From: Endozoicomonas sp. SCSIO W0465
GTDB lineage: Bacteria; Pseudomonadota; Gammaproteobacteria; Pseudomonadales; Endozoicomonadaceae
Assembly: GCF_023716865.1 (NCBI RefSeq)
Contig: NZ_CP092417.1
Coordinates: 6,240,001 to 6,304,000, forward strand
Direction: 5' to 3'
Length of the DNA: 64,000 nt
Shown: positions 1 to 8,859 of the stretch, one piece after another
Layout of the letters: each line of letters opens with the position of its first letter
Position numbering within the stretch: the first letter of the stretch is position 1
Translations under genes and position numbers: made by a program
Notes under the pieces: model-generated
Seen by the model: only the letters and a program-made list of their open reading frames with translations
Database searches by the model: none
What the model was told of the DNA's origin: nothing

Positions 1-1207
1 TCATCATGCCTGCAGTGGTTGTATCCGGGCTTCTCCAGGGTATCCGAGAAATATTCAGACATGCCTGATTTTTACAAACGGTTAATAACTGCAATAATGC
101 ATAGCCTGCCATTTTCAAATGCATCCATCGAAGCAGTGTTCGCAATTTCTGCTGCCATAAATGGCAACAGCCAAAAGCATGTTTGAGTTGGTGAAACATT
201 GGCTCTACCGGCCATCTCCGGGAATAGGCACGAAGCACCTCCAGTCCCTCAAGTTCCGGATTGGTCGAGATGAATATTCTGCTTTCGGTCAGACCTTTGT
301 CATTTTCAAAGCGACTCCAGACGACGCGTACTTCACGACCTTTAAGGAATCTGGCGCGACAGATCAGGGTACGATAACGTATTTTGCGAAATTTGCCGTA
401 CATCCATACTGTTGCTTTTTCTTCCGGCAGTTTCTTAACCTGTTCTGTCGTCATCTTGATGCCGTACTTTTTTGGGCGCCCTCGCTTCTTTACGGTGGGT
501 GCTGGCGGCAAAGCATAGAGGGCCCGATTTGAAGGTATCTGACCAACAACTTCTATGTTCATTTCCAGAGCTGGCTTTATCAGTGTCCAGTTCATATACC
601 AGCAATCGGTTAGCAGGCGTAGCACTCGATCCTTCACTTCATTGCGTACCACCCTGAGCATGGCCACGGCAATTTTCAGTTTGCTGGTGTTACCTGAAGC
701 TGGTGTCGGAAATGAGATCACCGGTATGGCGGTAAATACTTCATCTGCAGCCCGCTCAAATATGATGGCCAGGGAAACCCAACACTGCCCCCAGATGTAC
801 GTCGGCCGATTGCGTTTCTTGCTGTGTTGATGATGTGTACGACAAGCAGGGGCTTTGTCGGAAAACCGTTCGATTACCCAGTCATCAAGCCCCAGGACCA
901 CAGGTTGATTCTCAGGAGCTTTGGAGCAGACCAGACGGATCAAGTGGCGTGCCAAGTTCTTCCATTGCCACTTGCCCTGAGATAGCCAGTGGTGGTAGCT
1001 GCTCCACACACAATGAAAATCAATTGTTAACAACGCCTGTGTAACAAAGCCGTCGGCTGAAAGCATGCAACCGAACAGCAGTTCGCAGAACGTTGGTACT
1101 GCAGTTGATGATAGCGCTCCAGCAAGAAAGGTTGTATATGAAGCGAGCTCCCTGAGGATTACTTGATGATCTGAAGTGAGCATGGCAACCATCTCGAATT
1201 TCGTCAT
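1..1207 (-). CDS. IS4-family DDE transposase, C-terminus beyond the window
   Basis: The frame is open from an ATG at 1207 leftward to the edge and matches about 402 of the 445 residues of the complete copy at 7399-8736. The visible part includes both catalytic Asp regions (LGLDDW and LLTDCW) and the Tyr-Arg-Glu-Lys signature typical of IS4 transposases (YSRRWPVEPMFHQLK). The missing part is only the last 40 or so residues. The enzyme would cut and paste the element through its terminal repeats. The start sits 66 bp inside the element end, as in the other copy. Confidence 0.9.
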   Translation of the reverse strand, partial: MTKFEMVAMLTSDHQVILRELASYTTFLAGALSSTAVPTFCELLFGCMLSADGFVTQALLTIDFHCVWSSYHHWLSQGKWQWKNLARHLIRLVCSKAPENQPVVLGLDDWVIERFSDKAPACRTHHQHSKKRNRPTYIWGQCWVSLAIIFERAADEVFTAIPVISFPTPASGNTSKLKIAVAMLRVVRNEVKDRVLRLLTDCWYMNWTLIKPALEMNIEVVGQIPSNRALYALPPAPTVKKRGRPKKYGIKMTTEQVKKLPEEKATVWMYGKFRKIRYRTLICRARFLKGREVRVVWSRFENDKGLTESRIFISTNPELEGLEVLRAYSRRWPVEPMFHQLKHAFGCCHLWQQKLRTLLRWMHLKMAGYALLQLLTVCKNQACLNISRIPWRSPDTTTAGMM

Positions 1208-1273
1208 TGGGGATGGTTGCTTTTAGCAGATTATGCGCCGGAACTATTGTGCTCTTAAAACTCTAAAGTCGAG
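1..1273 (-). mobile_element. IS4-family element, copy A (cut by window edge)
   Basis: This is an inverted, near-identical copy of the element at 7333-8859. Position 1 corresponds to 8605 of that copy and 1207 to 7399, with no length difference over 1,207 bases. The terminal inverted repeat CTCTAAAGTCGAG ends at 1273, which is the outer end upstream of the transposase start. The other end lies outside the window. The expected 10-bp target duplication would be the bases just after 1273, but the partner copy is not visible. Confidence 0.92.
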
Positions 1274-1280
1274 TATTATA

Positions 1281-2386
1281 GGACTTACGCATTGATGACA
1301 CCGATAAATTTTGGTAGGAGGTGATCCTTCCCCTTTGCAAAACTCTCAATGAAAGCGCCTATTGTCTCTTTAAACAGCCCCCGTTGGTGCTGATAAATAT
1401 TCGTAAACTCCTGCTCTATCTGCATTTTCTGGAGATAAACAAAAGCTAAAATTGCAGCAAATATATGGTTTCTGACGGGTCGTTCGCTGCGAACCTGAAA
1501 GTGCTCAATATGGCAAACCTGCTTGATCGCCCTGTGAAACTGTTCGATCTGCCAGTGCTGGTCATGGATCTGCTTGTATCATGCGTTCAAAAGGGACTTC
1601 CTCTGGCAAGTAAACCACGTAGTGGCGACGCTGGTCTTTTAGCATCGTCCTGAACAACCGGATCTTACCGAAGTCTTTGAGCCATACATCCAGACCATTG
1701 TCGGGGATGTCGAGGTGTTGAACCTGCTGCCATTTACCTTTTTCCAGTGATACTGTCCTGTTTTTCTCAACGGCAAACATAAACCCAGTCTGATGGTTTT
1801 TAATCGTCTTCAGGTTAGTCGTGCAGCTGTACCAGGAGTCACCGGTAACGAACGCTGGCTTCAGCCCCCATACCAGCACTTCAATCAACATTTCACGGAA
1901 GTAGTCGTTTTTTGTCTTGTCTTCCGATTTGTCGTATATCCTGTAATTCACCGGCATATGGCGCCCGGATACGTCGGTGTAATAAAGGGTGATGAGGTTA
2001 ACTCCCTTAACCACTCGGTGATGTTTACCCGACCAAAAGTGGCCAACCAGTGCCACGGAGTAGCTATAAGGTTTGTCGAGCACGCTGTCATCAACGCTCA
2101 GGGTGCCGCCAATAGGGTTTAAACTTTTGACTGCTTCATCGTACATATCTTTGGGCTGATAGTTTTCACGCTTAAGAAAGCGGTTTGCGCTATCGTGAGA
2201 AAAGTCGGTAACCTCGGCCAGTCTTGTGCATGTTGATGATTTTGGCTCACTAATCAAAAAGCCAATGTATTTTGCAAGAGTGCATCGTGCAGTGGTCGGT
2301 CGAGTGGTAGTTCTCACTTTCATCCCTGAAGACATCTGTTTTTTGGCATTATCAAATTTTAGAGCCTGTTGTCAATGCGTAAGTCC
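1281..2386 (-). mobile_element. IS701-like insertion sequence, 1,106 bp
   Basis: Perfect terminal inverted repeats GGACTTACGCATTGA and TCAATGCGTAAGTCC bound the element, and TATA flanks both ends (1277-1280 and 2387-2390), which fits a 4-bp target duplication of the kind made by IS701-type elements. It lies only 7 bp from the end of the IS4-family copy. It contains one transposase gene on the minus strand that is read in two frames. Confidence 0.85.
1285..2335 (-). pseudogene. IS701-like DDE transposase, frameshifted
   Basis: The first frame (2335 to 1562, 257 aa) carries two catalytic Asp regions, LSVDDSVLDKP and FVTGDSWYSC. It stops after PFERMIQADP. The next frame continues at once with HDQHWQIEQFHRAIKQ, which supplies the catalytic Glu, and runs to a TAA at 1285-1287 inside the terminal repeat. 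The whole is 1,051 nt, i.e. 350 codons plus one base. It is either a +1 mutation or a +1 programmed frameshift, and no obvious slippery signal is visible. The 350-aa total is normal for this transposase type. Confidence 0.78.
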
Positions 2387-2418
2387 TATATTATTATTGA
2401 GGTGGTATTTATTCTTAG

Positions 2419-2586
2419 GCAGAGAGTGGGTATTTGGTGTTCTTATTACCAGCCCCCGAAACCATCGCTATCAACTTCGGCAAGCACTCACTGCGCAAAT
2501 ACAGACTACGTATTTACCGAAAGAAAAGAATTGATGTACGTCAACAAACCCCGGTTGACCATGAGAATGAACTGAATGTTATTTGA
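2419..2586 (+). pseudogene. Possible 3' remnant of an unknown gene
   Basis: A 55-codon open stretch without a start ends in TGA at 2584-2586, overlapping the ATG of the next gene by 11 bp. The peptide has a basic stretch (LRKYRLRIYRKKRIDVRQQ) and the short overlap is typical of operon neighbours, so this may be the tail of a gene cut off when the IS701-like element landed at 2386. No homology is recognised, and chance is a real alternative. Confidence 0.28.
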
Positions 2587-3751
2587 AGCCAAAACAGCGG
2601 AAGCCATCGCGTCTTTTACCCTGTCGGATCACCAGCAGGTTTTCCTGCGGGATGTTGATGTTTTTCTGGATTACCTGGTGAAAAATCCGGTTCCTGTCTC
2701 GAAAAACAAGAACCAGCCCCCGGTGAAATGGGCTGAGCCACTGAACCGTCTACTCTCCAGCCCTGATGTACTGACCTTGAAACGCCCCTTGACCGCCAGT
2801 TATGCGCGGATCATGGGGTTATTACTACTGGGACGCAGTTCAGGGCTGGCCAGCCTACGGCCAGACAGCAGGGGCAACACCATACTTCATGTCCACGATT
2901 CGATTTACCAGCAGTGGCAGGTCATGACGGATATTGAACGGTATTTTACTCTGCTGGAAGCGTGGATTAATCGTGGCTATGCCACGAATGTCGGAGAAAG
3001 AATCAGTGCGATTGATAACCGCTTTCTGTCCGGGTTTATGATGATGTTGGGTGATAATGACCTTTGGCAAGGCAGGCCAGCGCATGATCCCGGTTTCTAT
3101 TTGCGCCGGGGTAAGGCTTTCAATCTGTCCATTCTCAAAATGACGGGGCTTGCGGATTTTCAATTTGAAGACAGCAATAGAAAAATCAATTATCTGAAAT
3201 TGACGCCCTGGGGACAGCTGTTTTTAACCGCTTGTCGTCAAGGGTTTAAAGACTCACTGATATGCGGGAACTATGAAGACGACGATGAACAAATTAACCT
3301 TCTACCGGCAATAAAAACCATTCGGTCAGATGTGAACAACACCCTGGAAAAAACCGCACCAGTGATTGCGGCCAGTTATATCCTGTCCGTTGCCTTGGGC
3401 AGTAAATGCACCCGTACACTGAAAGTGTCAGCGGATCACCTGCTTGAAGAACTGGCAGAAGCCATACTCGAAGCTTTTGACTTTGATAATGACCACCTTT
3501 ACCACTTCCAATATCTGACATCATTTGGTGCAGACCGGAGCATTGGTCATCCCGCGATGGATTTTTGTGACGGGAGCGTTACTGAAACCCGGCTGCACCA
3601 ACTTCAACCATTTCCCGGAATGAAAATCACCTTCGTCTTTGATTACGGTGTTAACTGGGAGTTTGAGATCGTGGTCATGCACGGCAGTGAGGAAAGTACG
3701 TCTGATATCCAGGTGATCGAGCGAAAAGGCAAAGCACCTGAGCCGTATTGA
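2576..3751 (+). CDS. pRiA4b ORF-3-like protein
   Basis: The protein is 391 aa. The C-terminal third (about residues 300-375, from YHFQYLTSFGADR to VNWEFEIVV) resembles the plasmid pRiA4b ORF-3 domain found in proteins near mobile elements: a beta-rich module with a conserved aromatic-Asp-Tyr-Gly-x-x-Trp pattern, here FDYGVNWEFEI. The N-terminal 290 residues are not recognised but include a helical segment and a possible winged-helix-like stretch near residues 190-220. Function is unknown for the family. It stands alone on the plus strand, next to a truncated upstream gene. I read the first ATG; no strong ribosome site is visible because the start overlaps the upstream remnant. Confidence 0.6.
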   Translation: MLFEAKTAEAIASFTLSDHQQVFLRDVDVFLDYLVKNPVPVSKNKNQPPVKWAEPLNRLLSSPDVLTLKRPLTASYARIMGLLLLGRSSGLASLRPDSRGNTILHVHDSIYQQWQVMTDIERYFTLLEAWINRGYATNVGERISAIDNRFLSGFMMMLGDNDLWQGRPAHDPGFYLRRGKAFNLSILKMTGLADFQFEDSNRKINYLKLTPWGQLFLTACRQGFKDSLICGNYEDDDEQINLLPAIKTIRSDVNNTLEKTAPVIAASYILSVALGSKCTRTLKVSADHLLEELAEAILEAFDFDNDHLYHFQYLTSFGADRSIGHPAMDFCDGSVTETRLHQLQPFPGMKITFVFDYGVNWEFEIVVMHGSEESTSDIQVIERKGKAPEPY

Positions 3752-3812
3752 TCTCTGAAAGTTATAGGTCAGTATCCGGATTATGAGGACATATACTGAA
3801 GTGCGATTTTTC

Positions 3813-3838
3813 CCAGCCGTACGCCGTGTTGCGGCTGG
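3813..3838. terminator. Hairpin downstream of the pRiA4b ORF-3-like gene
   Basis: Arms CCAGCCG and CGGCTGG enclose a 12-base loop about 60 bp after the stop codon. The following run is TATAGTTTTG, a weak T-tract, so termination on the plus strand is plausible but not strong. Confidence 0.4.
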
Positions 3839-4283
3839 TATAGTTTTGCAAAATAACTGATTATTATTTAACCACCCATTATCACCCCGCCTGTCTGAAA
3901 GGCTGCCTTTATCCCCTAACTGTTTATCAACAATCTTTTCCACACAAATTCCGGATAACTGAAACAGGGGATAATAATTGTGCAGGTATGTAGTGCAACG
4001 GGTTATCACGAACTACTGACAACATAAACACATGTTGCCAACAACTTATCCACTGAAAACCGAAACGGGAACTCATTCCTGGTTGCATCCAAAGTGGATA
4101 CCTGAACCATATCAGTGAACATAACCAGCTTTGACCATGCCGCCATCAGCAGGAAGCGGGTGTAAATGGATGCTCTTGATAATGGGCAGAGCATCCAGGC
4201 TAATAAAGGGTATGGAAGTATAAGAGGAGGCAATGACTTCAGAGGTTTCTGATAGGAAAACTCATCCCTGAGCTCAGTCATTG
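3839..4283. other. Intergenic region with no supported gene
   Basis: About 445 bp. Open frames exist on the minus strand but lack ribosome sites and a coherent composition, and no RNA gene or repeat was recognised. Confidence 0.5.
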
Positions 4284-4721
4284 TTACTGCACTTTAATTT
4301 CAAGAAGCCTTGGTTTTGCCTTCTCTTGTTTAGGAAGCACCAATTCCAAAGTACCATTGTTGTATACTGCTTCAACTTTTTCTCCATCTACTGAATTTGG
4401 CAAAGTAAAACTTCTGACGAAAGAGCCGTAAGAGCATTCAATTCGATGATGCTTTTTATCTTCGTATTGATATTTCTTTTCACCTTTAATAGACAGAACG
4501 TTGTTTTCAACGGTAACTTTTACATCGTCCCTATCAACCCCTGGTATTTCCAACTTCACATTAAAAGATTCTGGATTTTCCACAATATCTGCTGAAGGCA
4601 TCCAGTCTCCTACTTCCATAGATTGTTCAGAAGCATTGGGGAGTGATTTTCTTGATGATCTTCCATACTTGTCCAGCAGATTTTCCATTTCAACAAATGG
4701 ATCCCAAAGAGTTAGGCTCAT
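4284..4721 (-). CDS. Small heat-shock protein, Hsp20/alpha-crystallin family
   Basis: The protein is 145 aa, the usual length for bacterial Hsp20. After a short N-terminal arm (MSLTLWDPFVEMENLLDKY), the alpha-crystallin domain runs from about residue 40 (DWMPSADIVENPESF) to 135. It has the typical strands VKLEIPGVDRDDVKVTVENN, LSIKGEKK and SFTLPNSVDGEKVEA, and the hallmark near the end is YNNGTLELVLPK, an N-G-x-L-x-[LIV] variant. It acts as an ATP-independent holdase in the cytoplasm, binding unfolding proteins. The ribosome site AAAAGGAGAAAAG lies just before the ATG. A candidate sigma-32 promoter lies upstream (see 4788-4825). It is a single-gene unit, with a hairpin separating it from the XRE gene behind it. 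Confidence 0.95.
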   Translation of the reverse strand: MSLTLWDPFVEMENLLDKYGRSSRKSLPNASEQSMEVGDWMPSADIVENPESFNVKLEIPGVDRDDVKVTVENNVLSIKGEKKYQYEDKKHHRIECSYGSFVRSFTLPNSVDGEKVEAVYNNGTLELVLPKQEKAKPRLLEIKVQ

Positions 4722-4787
4722 GACTTTTCTCCTTTTAATTAACGTAAGTTTTGATGGTTCAAAGACAAGCAGCGCTTATCCATGAGC

Positions 4788-4825
4788 TTATATCGGGGTT
4801 ATCTTAAAAAATCCAAACGTCAATA
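4788..4825 (-). promoter_or_regulatory. Possible sigma-32 promoter of the Hsp20 gene
   Basis: Read on the minus strand, ACCCCGATATAAG (near 4788-4800) resembles the heat-shock -10 pattern CCCCATNT. A loose -35 candidate, CGTTTGGA, lies upstream at a plausible distance. The location before an Hsp20 gene is the main support. The match is imperfect. Confidence 0.35.
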
Positions 4826-4905
4826 TAAGAATAAAAAATTATAAAAAACTGTTTGAAAATAAATTAAAAGGCGGGACTTCTGGCGTACCCACCTTATTAA
4901 GGGTA

Positions 4906-4929
4906 TCGGGTTTCCATACGGGAACCCGA
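4906..4929. terminator. Hairpin after the XRE regulator
   Basis: TCGGGTT and AACCCGA arms with two further paired bases and a short loop lie 6 bp past the stop of the XRE gene (minus strand). There is no long T-run, so it may act as a Rho-assisted terminator or transcript end for the three-gene operon. Confidence 0.5.
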
Positions 4930-4934
4930 GAATC

Positions 4935-5555
4935 CTATCGTCTCATATCCAGCTCCCAGTAATCCATGATCCGCACCCGGCCGATGGTCTGCATATCCGG
5001 CTGTCGGGTGCTGGTTTGATCCAGCCCTTTATAACTGATCATAAAACTGCACAACTGCTTTTTACCATTCTCTTCTCGCTGGGCCAGAAACAGTCCCGGG
5101 CCTGGTCGTAACTCCCGTTCTACCACCAACAGGGTAAAGCCGGTAAAGCACTCGATGGTTTCCGGCACATAGTAATATTCATAGAGCTTCTTATCCCGGG
5201 GCTTGTGCTGCTCGCTGGTAAACACATCCGGCACACGGGCCGTCACTTCGTACCAGTCACCTTCCGGAGGAACGACGGTAACATGGGTCAGCATGACGGC
5301 ATTCAGAGGCCGGGGTCTGGTTGGCTCGGGTTCCGGGTCATACGGGTCACCGATGCCGGTACCCAACCAGTGCGCAGAGACACCCGTAGCATCCGCCAGA
5401 CGCTCGACGTATTTATGGGGATTATCAATTTTACCACTGGCCAAACGATACATGTAGCTGCGCTCAATGCCTGTCTCACGGGACAGGCCACTCGGGGTTT
5501 CTATGCCCTTAAGCTTCATGGCGGTGGCCAGGCGGTCGGCAAACGTATTACTCAT
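4935..5555 (-). CDS. XRE-family transcriptional regulator
   Basis: From the chosen start (MSNTFADRLATAMKLKG) the protein is 206 aa. Residues 5-60 form a Cro/CI-type helix-turn-helix (SGLSRETGIERSYMYRLASGK then VERLADATGVSAHWLGTG). The C-terminal 130 residues are not a recognisable S24 peptidase: no GDSM-like serine and no catalytic lysine signature. So it is not an obvious LexA-type self-cleaving repressor. The ATG at 5555 overlaps the stop of the upstream coiled-coil gene by 8 bp, which implies coupled translation; an ATG 57 bp further upstream would overlap more deeply. As the last gene of the operon it is probably the autoregulator of the unit. Confidence 0.8.
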   Translation of the reverse strand: MSNTFADRLATAMKLKGIETPSGLSRETGIERSYMYRLASGKIDNPHKYVERLADATGVSAHWLGTGIGDPYDPEPEPTRPRPLNAVMLTHVTVVPPEGDWYEVTARVPDVFTSEQHKPRDKKLYEYYYVPETIECFTGFTLLVVERELRPGPGLFLAQREENGKKQLCSFMISYKGLDQTSTRQPDMQTIGRVRIMDYWELDMRR

Positions 5556-6531
5556 TATGACTTTCCTCTGCCGGTAACAGGCTGGCACCCGATGGTGTTG
5601 ACCGGGCATCAATACTGATCAGGCTGTAGGTCTTTTTCTTTTCCTGGGTGGCACTGTTAAAGACCGTTTTCTCATTGGTAAGAAGAGTCACGGTGTCACC
5701 CATTCGGAATGGCCGGACGGCTTCGTACATTTTTTTGCTGAAACGGATTTTGATCAGCTCCCCCGCTTCATTTCGGATATCCAACTTACCTGCTCTGCTG
5801 ATCAGCTCGACAATACCGTCTACTTTTACCTCAACCGGCTCGGTACTGCTGAAACCATCCAGCAGAGTTTCCAGCATCTGAATCTTATCCCGTCGGCCAT
5901 GCCAGGCATATTTCTGTTCATTGCCACCGGTCCAGCGGATATCAATTTCAATATGCTTTTGTCGCAGGACTTTTAAAAATTTCGCCAGCGAATGTGAACT
6001 TCTCAGGCCCAGGTTATCCACCTGTTCACTGAGGCCCTGGTTCATATCCTGATTGAGCAGATCAAACAGGCCAGACAGACTGTTTTCCAACAGGCTTACA
6101 CCAAACAGATCAGGCGATGTGTCTCCGGTAATATAGAGGCGGGAGGAACCATGGCCGATCTCTGCAAACCGCAGGTTGATTGGCTGGGTTATCTCATTCG
6201 GAATCGCTCCGGCCATATCCTGACCGTGCTGGAATTTTGCCGCCGCCGCGAACACCAGCCCGGAAAAGTGTTTGGCCAGATTCGCCAACAGATCCAGGGG
6301 AACAGAACCGTTGTTTACATCAGCCCCTACCAGCCGAAGCTCGATGACTTCCTTTTCGCGCTTCCCTTTTTCGGTGCTCAGCTTGTGGTGGAGGTCATCA
6401 ATATGCTGCTCTAAAGAGTGGATGCTCAGGGATAGGGCAAAATTATCACCATCTGCTGCGAGCTGTTTTTTCTTGCTGTCCAGCAGTGCTTCGGTTTTTT
6501 TGATCCGTTTTTCTAAATAGGCAATGTTCAT
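5548..6531 (-). CDS. Coiled-coil protein of unknown function in the nucleotidyltransferase operon
   Basis: The protein is 327 aa. Residues 1-62 are strongly helical and charged (EKRIKKTEALLDSKKKQLA ... KLSTEKGKREKEV), typical of a coiled coil. Residues 63-200 contain a mixed region with FVFAAAAKF-like hydrophobic segments but no signal peptide or membrane span, so it is probably cytoplasmic. The last 100 residues look like a small beta-barrel (KVDGIVELISRAGKLDIRNE ... VRPFRMGDTVTLLT). I do not recognise the family. It overlaps the nucleotidyltransferase-like gene by 4 bp (ATGA) and the XRE gene by 8 bp, so the three products are probably made together and may interact. It could be a neutralising partner or an effector. 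Confidence 0.75.
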   Translation of the reverse strand: MNIAYLEKRIKKTEALLDSKKKQLAADGDNFALSLSIHSLEQHIDDLHHKLSTEKGKREKEVIELRLVGADVNNGSVPLDLLANLAKHFSGLVFAAAAKFQHGQDMAGAIPNEITQPINLRFAEIGHGSSRLYITGDTSPDLFGVSLLENSLSGLFDLLNQDMNQGLSEQVDNLGLRSSHSLAKFLKVLRQKHIEIDIRWTGGNEQKYAWHGRRDKIQMLETLLDGFSSTEPVEVKVDGIVELISRAGKLDIRNEAGELIKIRFSKKMYEAVRPFRMGDTVTLLTNEKTVFNSATQEKKKTYSLISIDARSTPSGASLLPAEESHNE

Positions 6532-6977
6532 AGTGCTTCCCCAATTCTAATTTTAGGGATTCCTTTGGGTCTGTCGTTTCTGTCTAAACCATAAAGCTCC
6601 TGCCAAAGGGTGTGGTCTTCCTGAAGATCGGTGACAAAAATAACATCGCATTCGTAACGGAGTCTGATCGCCTCATTGCTCTCAAAGACATTGAATAACT
6701 GTTGCTGTTGTCTGGCAGGGAGTCTATTAACCCCATACACATCCGCCACCACCAGCAGATCAATATCCCCCGGGTTTTCCTTATGGGTTGAAAATGAACC
6801 GTCAATCCAGATCTCCATGGCAACCGGGAAATCTATCAGACTTTCCAGAAACGCGTTAAATCGGTGTAGCAGGTGTGCTCTTCTCGACGAGTTTTTAAAT
6901 GGCGCCACAAAAATTTCAGGCATGTCCGAGAGGGTGATGCTGTGCATGCCAGGCGCAAATAGGGGTGGGTAATCCAT
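6528..6977 (-). CDS. Nucleotidyltransferase-fold protein (DUF6932-like)
   Basis: The protein is 149 aa. IWIDGSFSTHKENPGDIDLLV carries the Gly-Ser and Asp-x-Asp signature of the polymerase-beta-type nucleotidyltransferase fold, in which the two Asp residues bind the metal ions used to transfer a nucleotide. A third acidic residue may come from RYECDVIFV (about residue 110). Minimal proteins of this fold often act as toxins or antitoxin-side modifiers (MNT, AbiEii groups), but this one matches DUF6932-like proteins more closely and has no assigned activity. It is the first gene of a three-gene operon; the promoter must lie in the AT-rich region 6978-7100. The start is the first in-frame ATG. 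Confidence 0.7.
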   Translation of the reverse strand: MDYPPLFAPGMHSITLSDMPEIFVAPFKNSSRRAHLLHRFNAFLESLIDFPVAMEIWIDGSFSTHKENPGDIDLLVVADVYGVNRLPARQQQQLFNVFESNEAIRLRYECDVIFVTDLQEDHTLWQELYGLDRNDRPKGIPKIRIGEAL

Positions 6978-7332
6978 AGTATATTTTGTGTTTTGGAAAT
7001 GTTTTTTTTGATTTTTAGTGAGTAGTGTTTTTGATTTTCAGACCGTTCTTATCGTAAACGTGTAATGTTGGGCATAGTGAGAAAGGTAATGAGCCAAGAC
7101 TTAAATTTTACTTATATGCACAAAGAATGACCAAGCATTTCAAACCATACACAAACATAGAGTTTTTTAAATGCCACGTTGATTTTTTTCTGTAAAATTG
7201 GCCAGCCATGGCCTGACCTCATCATTTATAATTTGGTAAAGCTCAATCATATCGTCTTTTTCAAGATACCCGCCATTAACATTGTGAGTGTAGAATTTTA
7301 TAAATGATTCAATATAGATTTCTATGTCTTTC

Positions 7333-8859
7333 CTCGACTTTAGAGTTTTAAGAGCACAATAGTTCCGGCGCATAATCTGCTAAAAGCAACCATCCCCAAT
7401 GACGAAATTCGAGATGGTTGCCATGCTCACTTCAGATCATCAAGTAATCCTCAGGGAGCTCGCTTCATATACAACCTTTCTTGCTGGAGCGCTATCATCA
7501 ACTGCAGTACCAACGTTCTGCGAACTGCTGTTCGGTTGCATGCTTTCAGCCGACGGCTTTGTTACACAGGCGTTGTTAACAATTGATTTTCATTGTGTGT
7601 GGAGCAGCTACCACCACTGGCTATCTCAGGGCAAGTGGCAATGGAAGAACTTGGCACGCCACTTGATCCGTCTGGTCTGCTCCAAAGCTCCTGAGAATCA
7701 ACCTGTGGTCCTGGGGCTTGATGACTGGGTAATCGAACGGTTTTCCGACAAAGCCCCTGCTTGTCGTACACATCATCAACACAGCAAGAAACGCAATCGG
7801 CCGACGTACATCTGGGGGCAGTGTTGGGTTTCCCTGGCCATCATATTTGAGCGGGCTGCAGATGAAGTATTTACCGCCATACCGGTGATCTCATTTCCGA
7901 CACCAGCTTCAGGTAACACCAGCAAACTGAAAATTGCCGTGGCCATGCTCAGGGTGGTACGCAATGAAGTGAAGGATCGAGTGCTACGCCTGCTAACCGA
8001 TTGCTGGTATATGAACTGGACACTGATAAAGCCAGCTCTGGAAATGAACATAGAAGTTGTTGGTCAGATACCTTCAAATCGGGCCCTCTATGCTTTGCCG
8101 CCAGCACCCACCGTAAAGAAGCGAGGGCGCCCAAAAAAGTACGGCATCAAGATGACGACAGAACAGGTTAAGAAACTGCCGGAAGAAAAAGCAACAGTAT
8201 GGATGTACGGCAAATTTCGCAAAATACGTTATCGTACCCTGATCTGTCGCGCCAGATTCCTTAAAGGTCGTGAAGTACGCGTCGTCTGGAGTCGCTTTGA
8301 AAATGACAAAGGTCTGACCGAAAGCAGAATATTCATCTCGACCAATCCGGAACTTGAGGGACTGGAGGTGCTTCGTGCCTATTCCCGGAGATGGCCGGTA
8401 GAGCCAATGTTTCACCAACTCAAACATGCTTTTGGCTGTTGCCATTTATGGCAGCAGAAATTGCGAACACTGCTTCGATGGATGCATTTGAAAATGGCAG
8501 GCTATGCATTATTGCAGTTATTAACCGTTTGTAAAAATCAGGCATGTCTGAATATTTCTCGGATACCCTGGAGAAGCCCGGATACAACCACTGCAGGCAT
8601 GATGAAAATTGCTCTTTCAGGAATTATTCCGAGGTTCTCTATTCGCAAGGGCTGGAACAGATATAAGCAAAAATATGAGTTCAATTTTCGCGATCTGATC
8701 GACCAGTTAATACCGGATAATTCAGAAGCAGCATAACTAAAGGCTTTTAGGCAAAAAACGGAAGTAATAACGAACTTGGAAAAACAGTTCACTGATTTCG
8801 GCTTGCTTCACTATAAAAAGCTGACCGAATTATCGTTTTATACAGACTCTAAAGTCGAG
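7333..8859 (+). mobile_element. IS4-family element, copy B, 1,527 bp
   Basis: Terminal inverted repeats CTCGACTTTAGAGT and ACTCTAAAGTCGAG bound the element. The target duplication TATGTCTTTC is at 7323-7332 and, beyond the nested IS66 copy, at 10478-10487. Ten-base duplications are typical of IS4. The right end is interrupted by the IS66 element, whose own duplication (AAGTCGAG) repeats the last 8 bases of this element at 10470-10477. The orientation is opposite to copy A at 1-1273. Confidence 0.95.
7399..8736 (+). CDS. IS4-family DDE transposase
   Basis: The protein is 445 aa and apparently complete. The catalytic triad is visible: Asp in VVLGLDDWVIE (about residue 108), Asp in LLTDCWYMNW (about 200) and Glu in YSRRWPVEPMFHQLK (about 339). 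The last also satisfies the Y-x2-R-x3-E-x6-K signature of the IS4 family. A basic stretch, KKRGRPKKYG, near residue 240 resembles an AT-hook-like patch and could help DNA contact. The ATG is 66 bp inside the left end, within the only intact open frame. It is presumably active, since the copy A sequence is near identical. Confidence 0.93.
   Translation: MTKFEMVAMLTSDHQVILRELASYTTFLAGALSSTAVPTFCELLFGCMLSADGFVTQALLTIDFHCVWSSYHHWLSQGKWQWKNLARHLIRLVCSKAPENQPVVLGLDDWVIERFSDKAPACRTHHQHSKKRNRPTYIWGQCWVSLAIIFERAADEVFTAIPVISFPTPASGNTSKLKIAVAMLRVVRNEVKDRVLRLLTDCWYMNWTLIKPALEMNIEVVGQIPSNRALYALPPAPTVKKRGRPKKYGIKMTTEQVKKLPEEKATVWMYGKFRKIRYRTLICRARFLKGREVRVVWSRFENDKGLTESRIFISTNPELEGLEVLRAYSRRWPVEPMFHQLKHAFGCCHLWQQKLRTLLRWMHLKMAGYALLQLLTVCKNQACLNISRIPWRSPDTTTAGMMKIALSGIIPRFSIRKGWNRYKQKYEFNFRDLIDQLIPDNSEAA

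Noticed and set aside
3521..4281. Minus-strand open frames of 162 and 91 codons in and after the pRiA4b ORF-3-like gene
   Set aside because: They overlap the real gene or lack ribosome sites and coherent composition.
1..8859. Composite transposon made by the two inverted IS4-family copies
   Set aside because: Copy B has its own exact 10-bp target duplication on both sides, so it inserted on its own; the other end of copy A is not visible.
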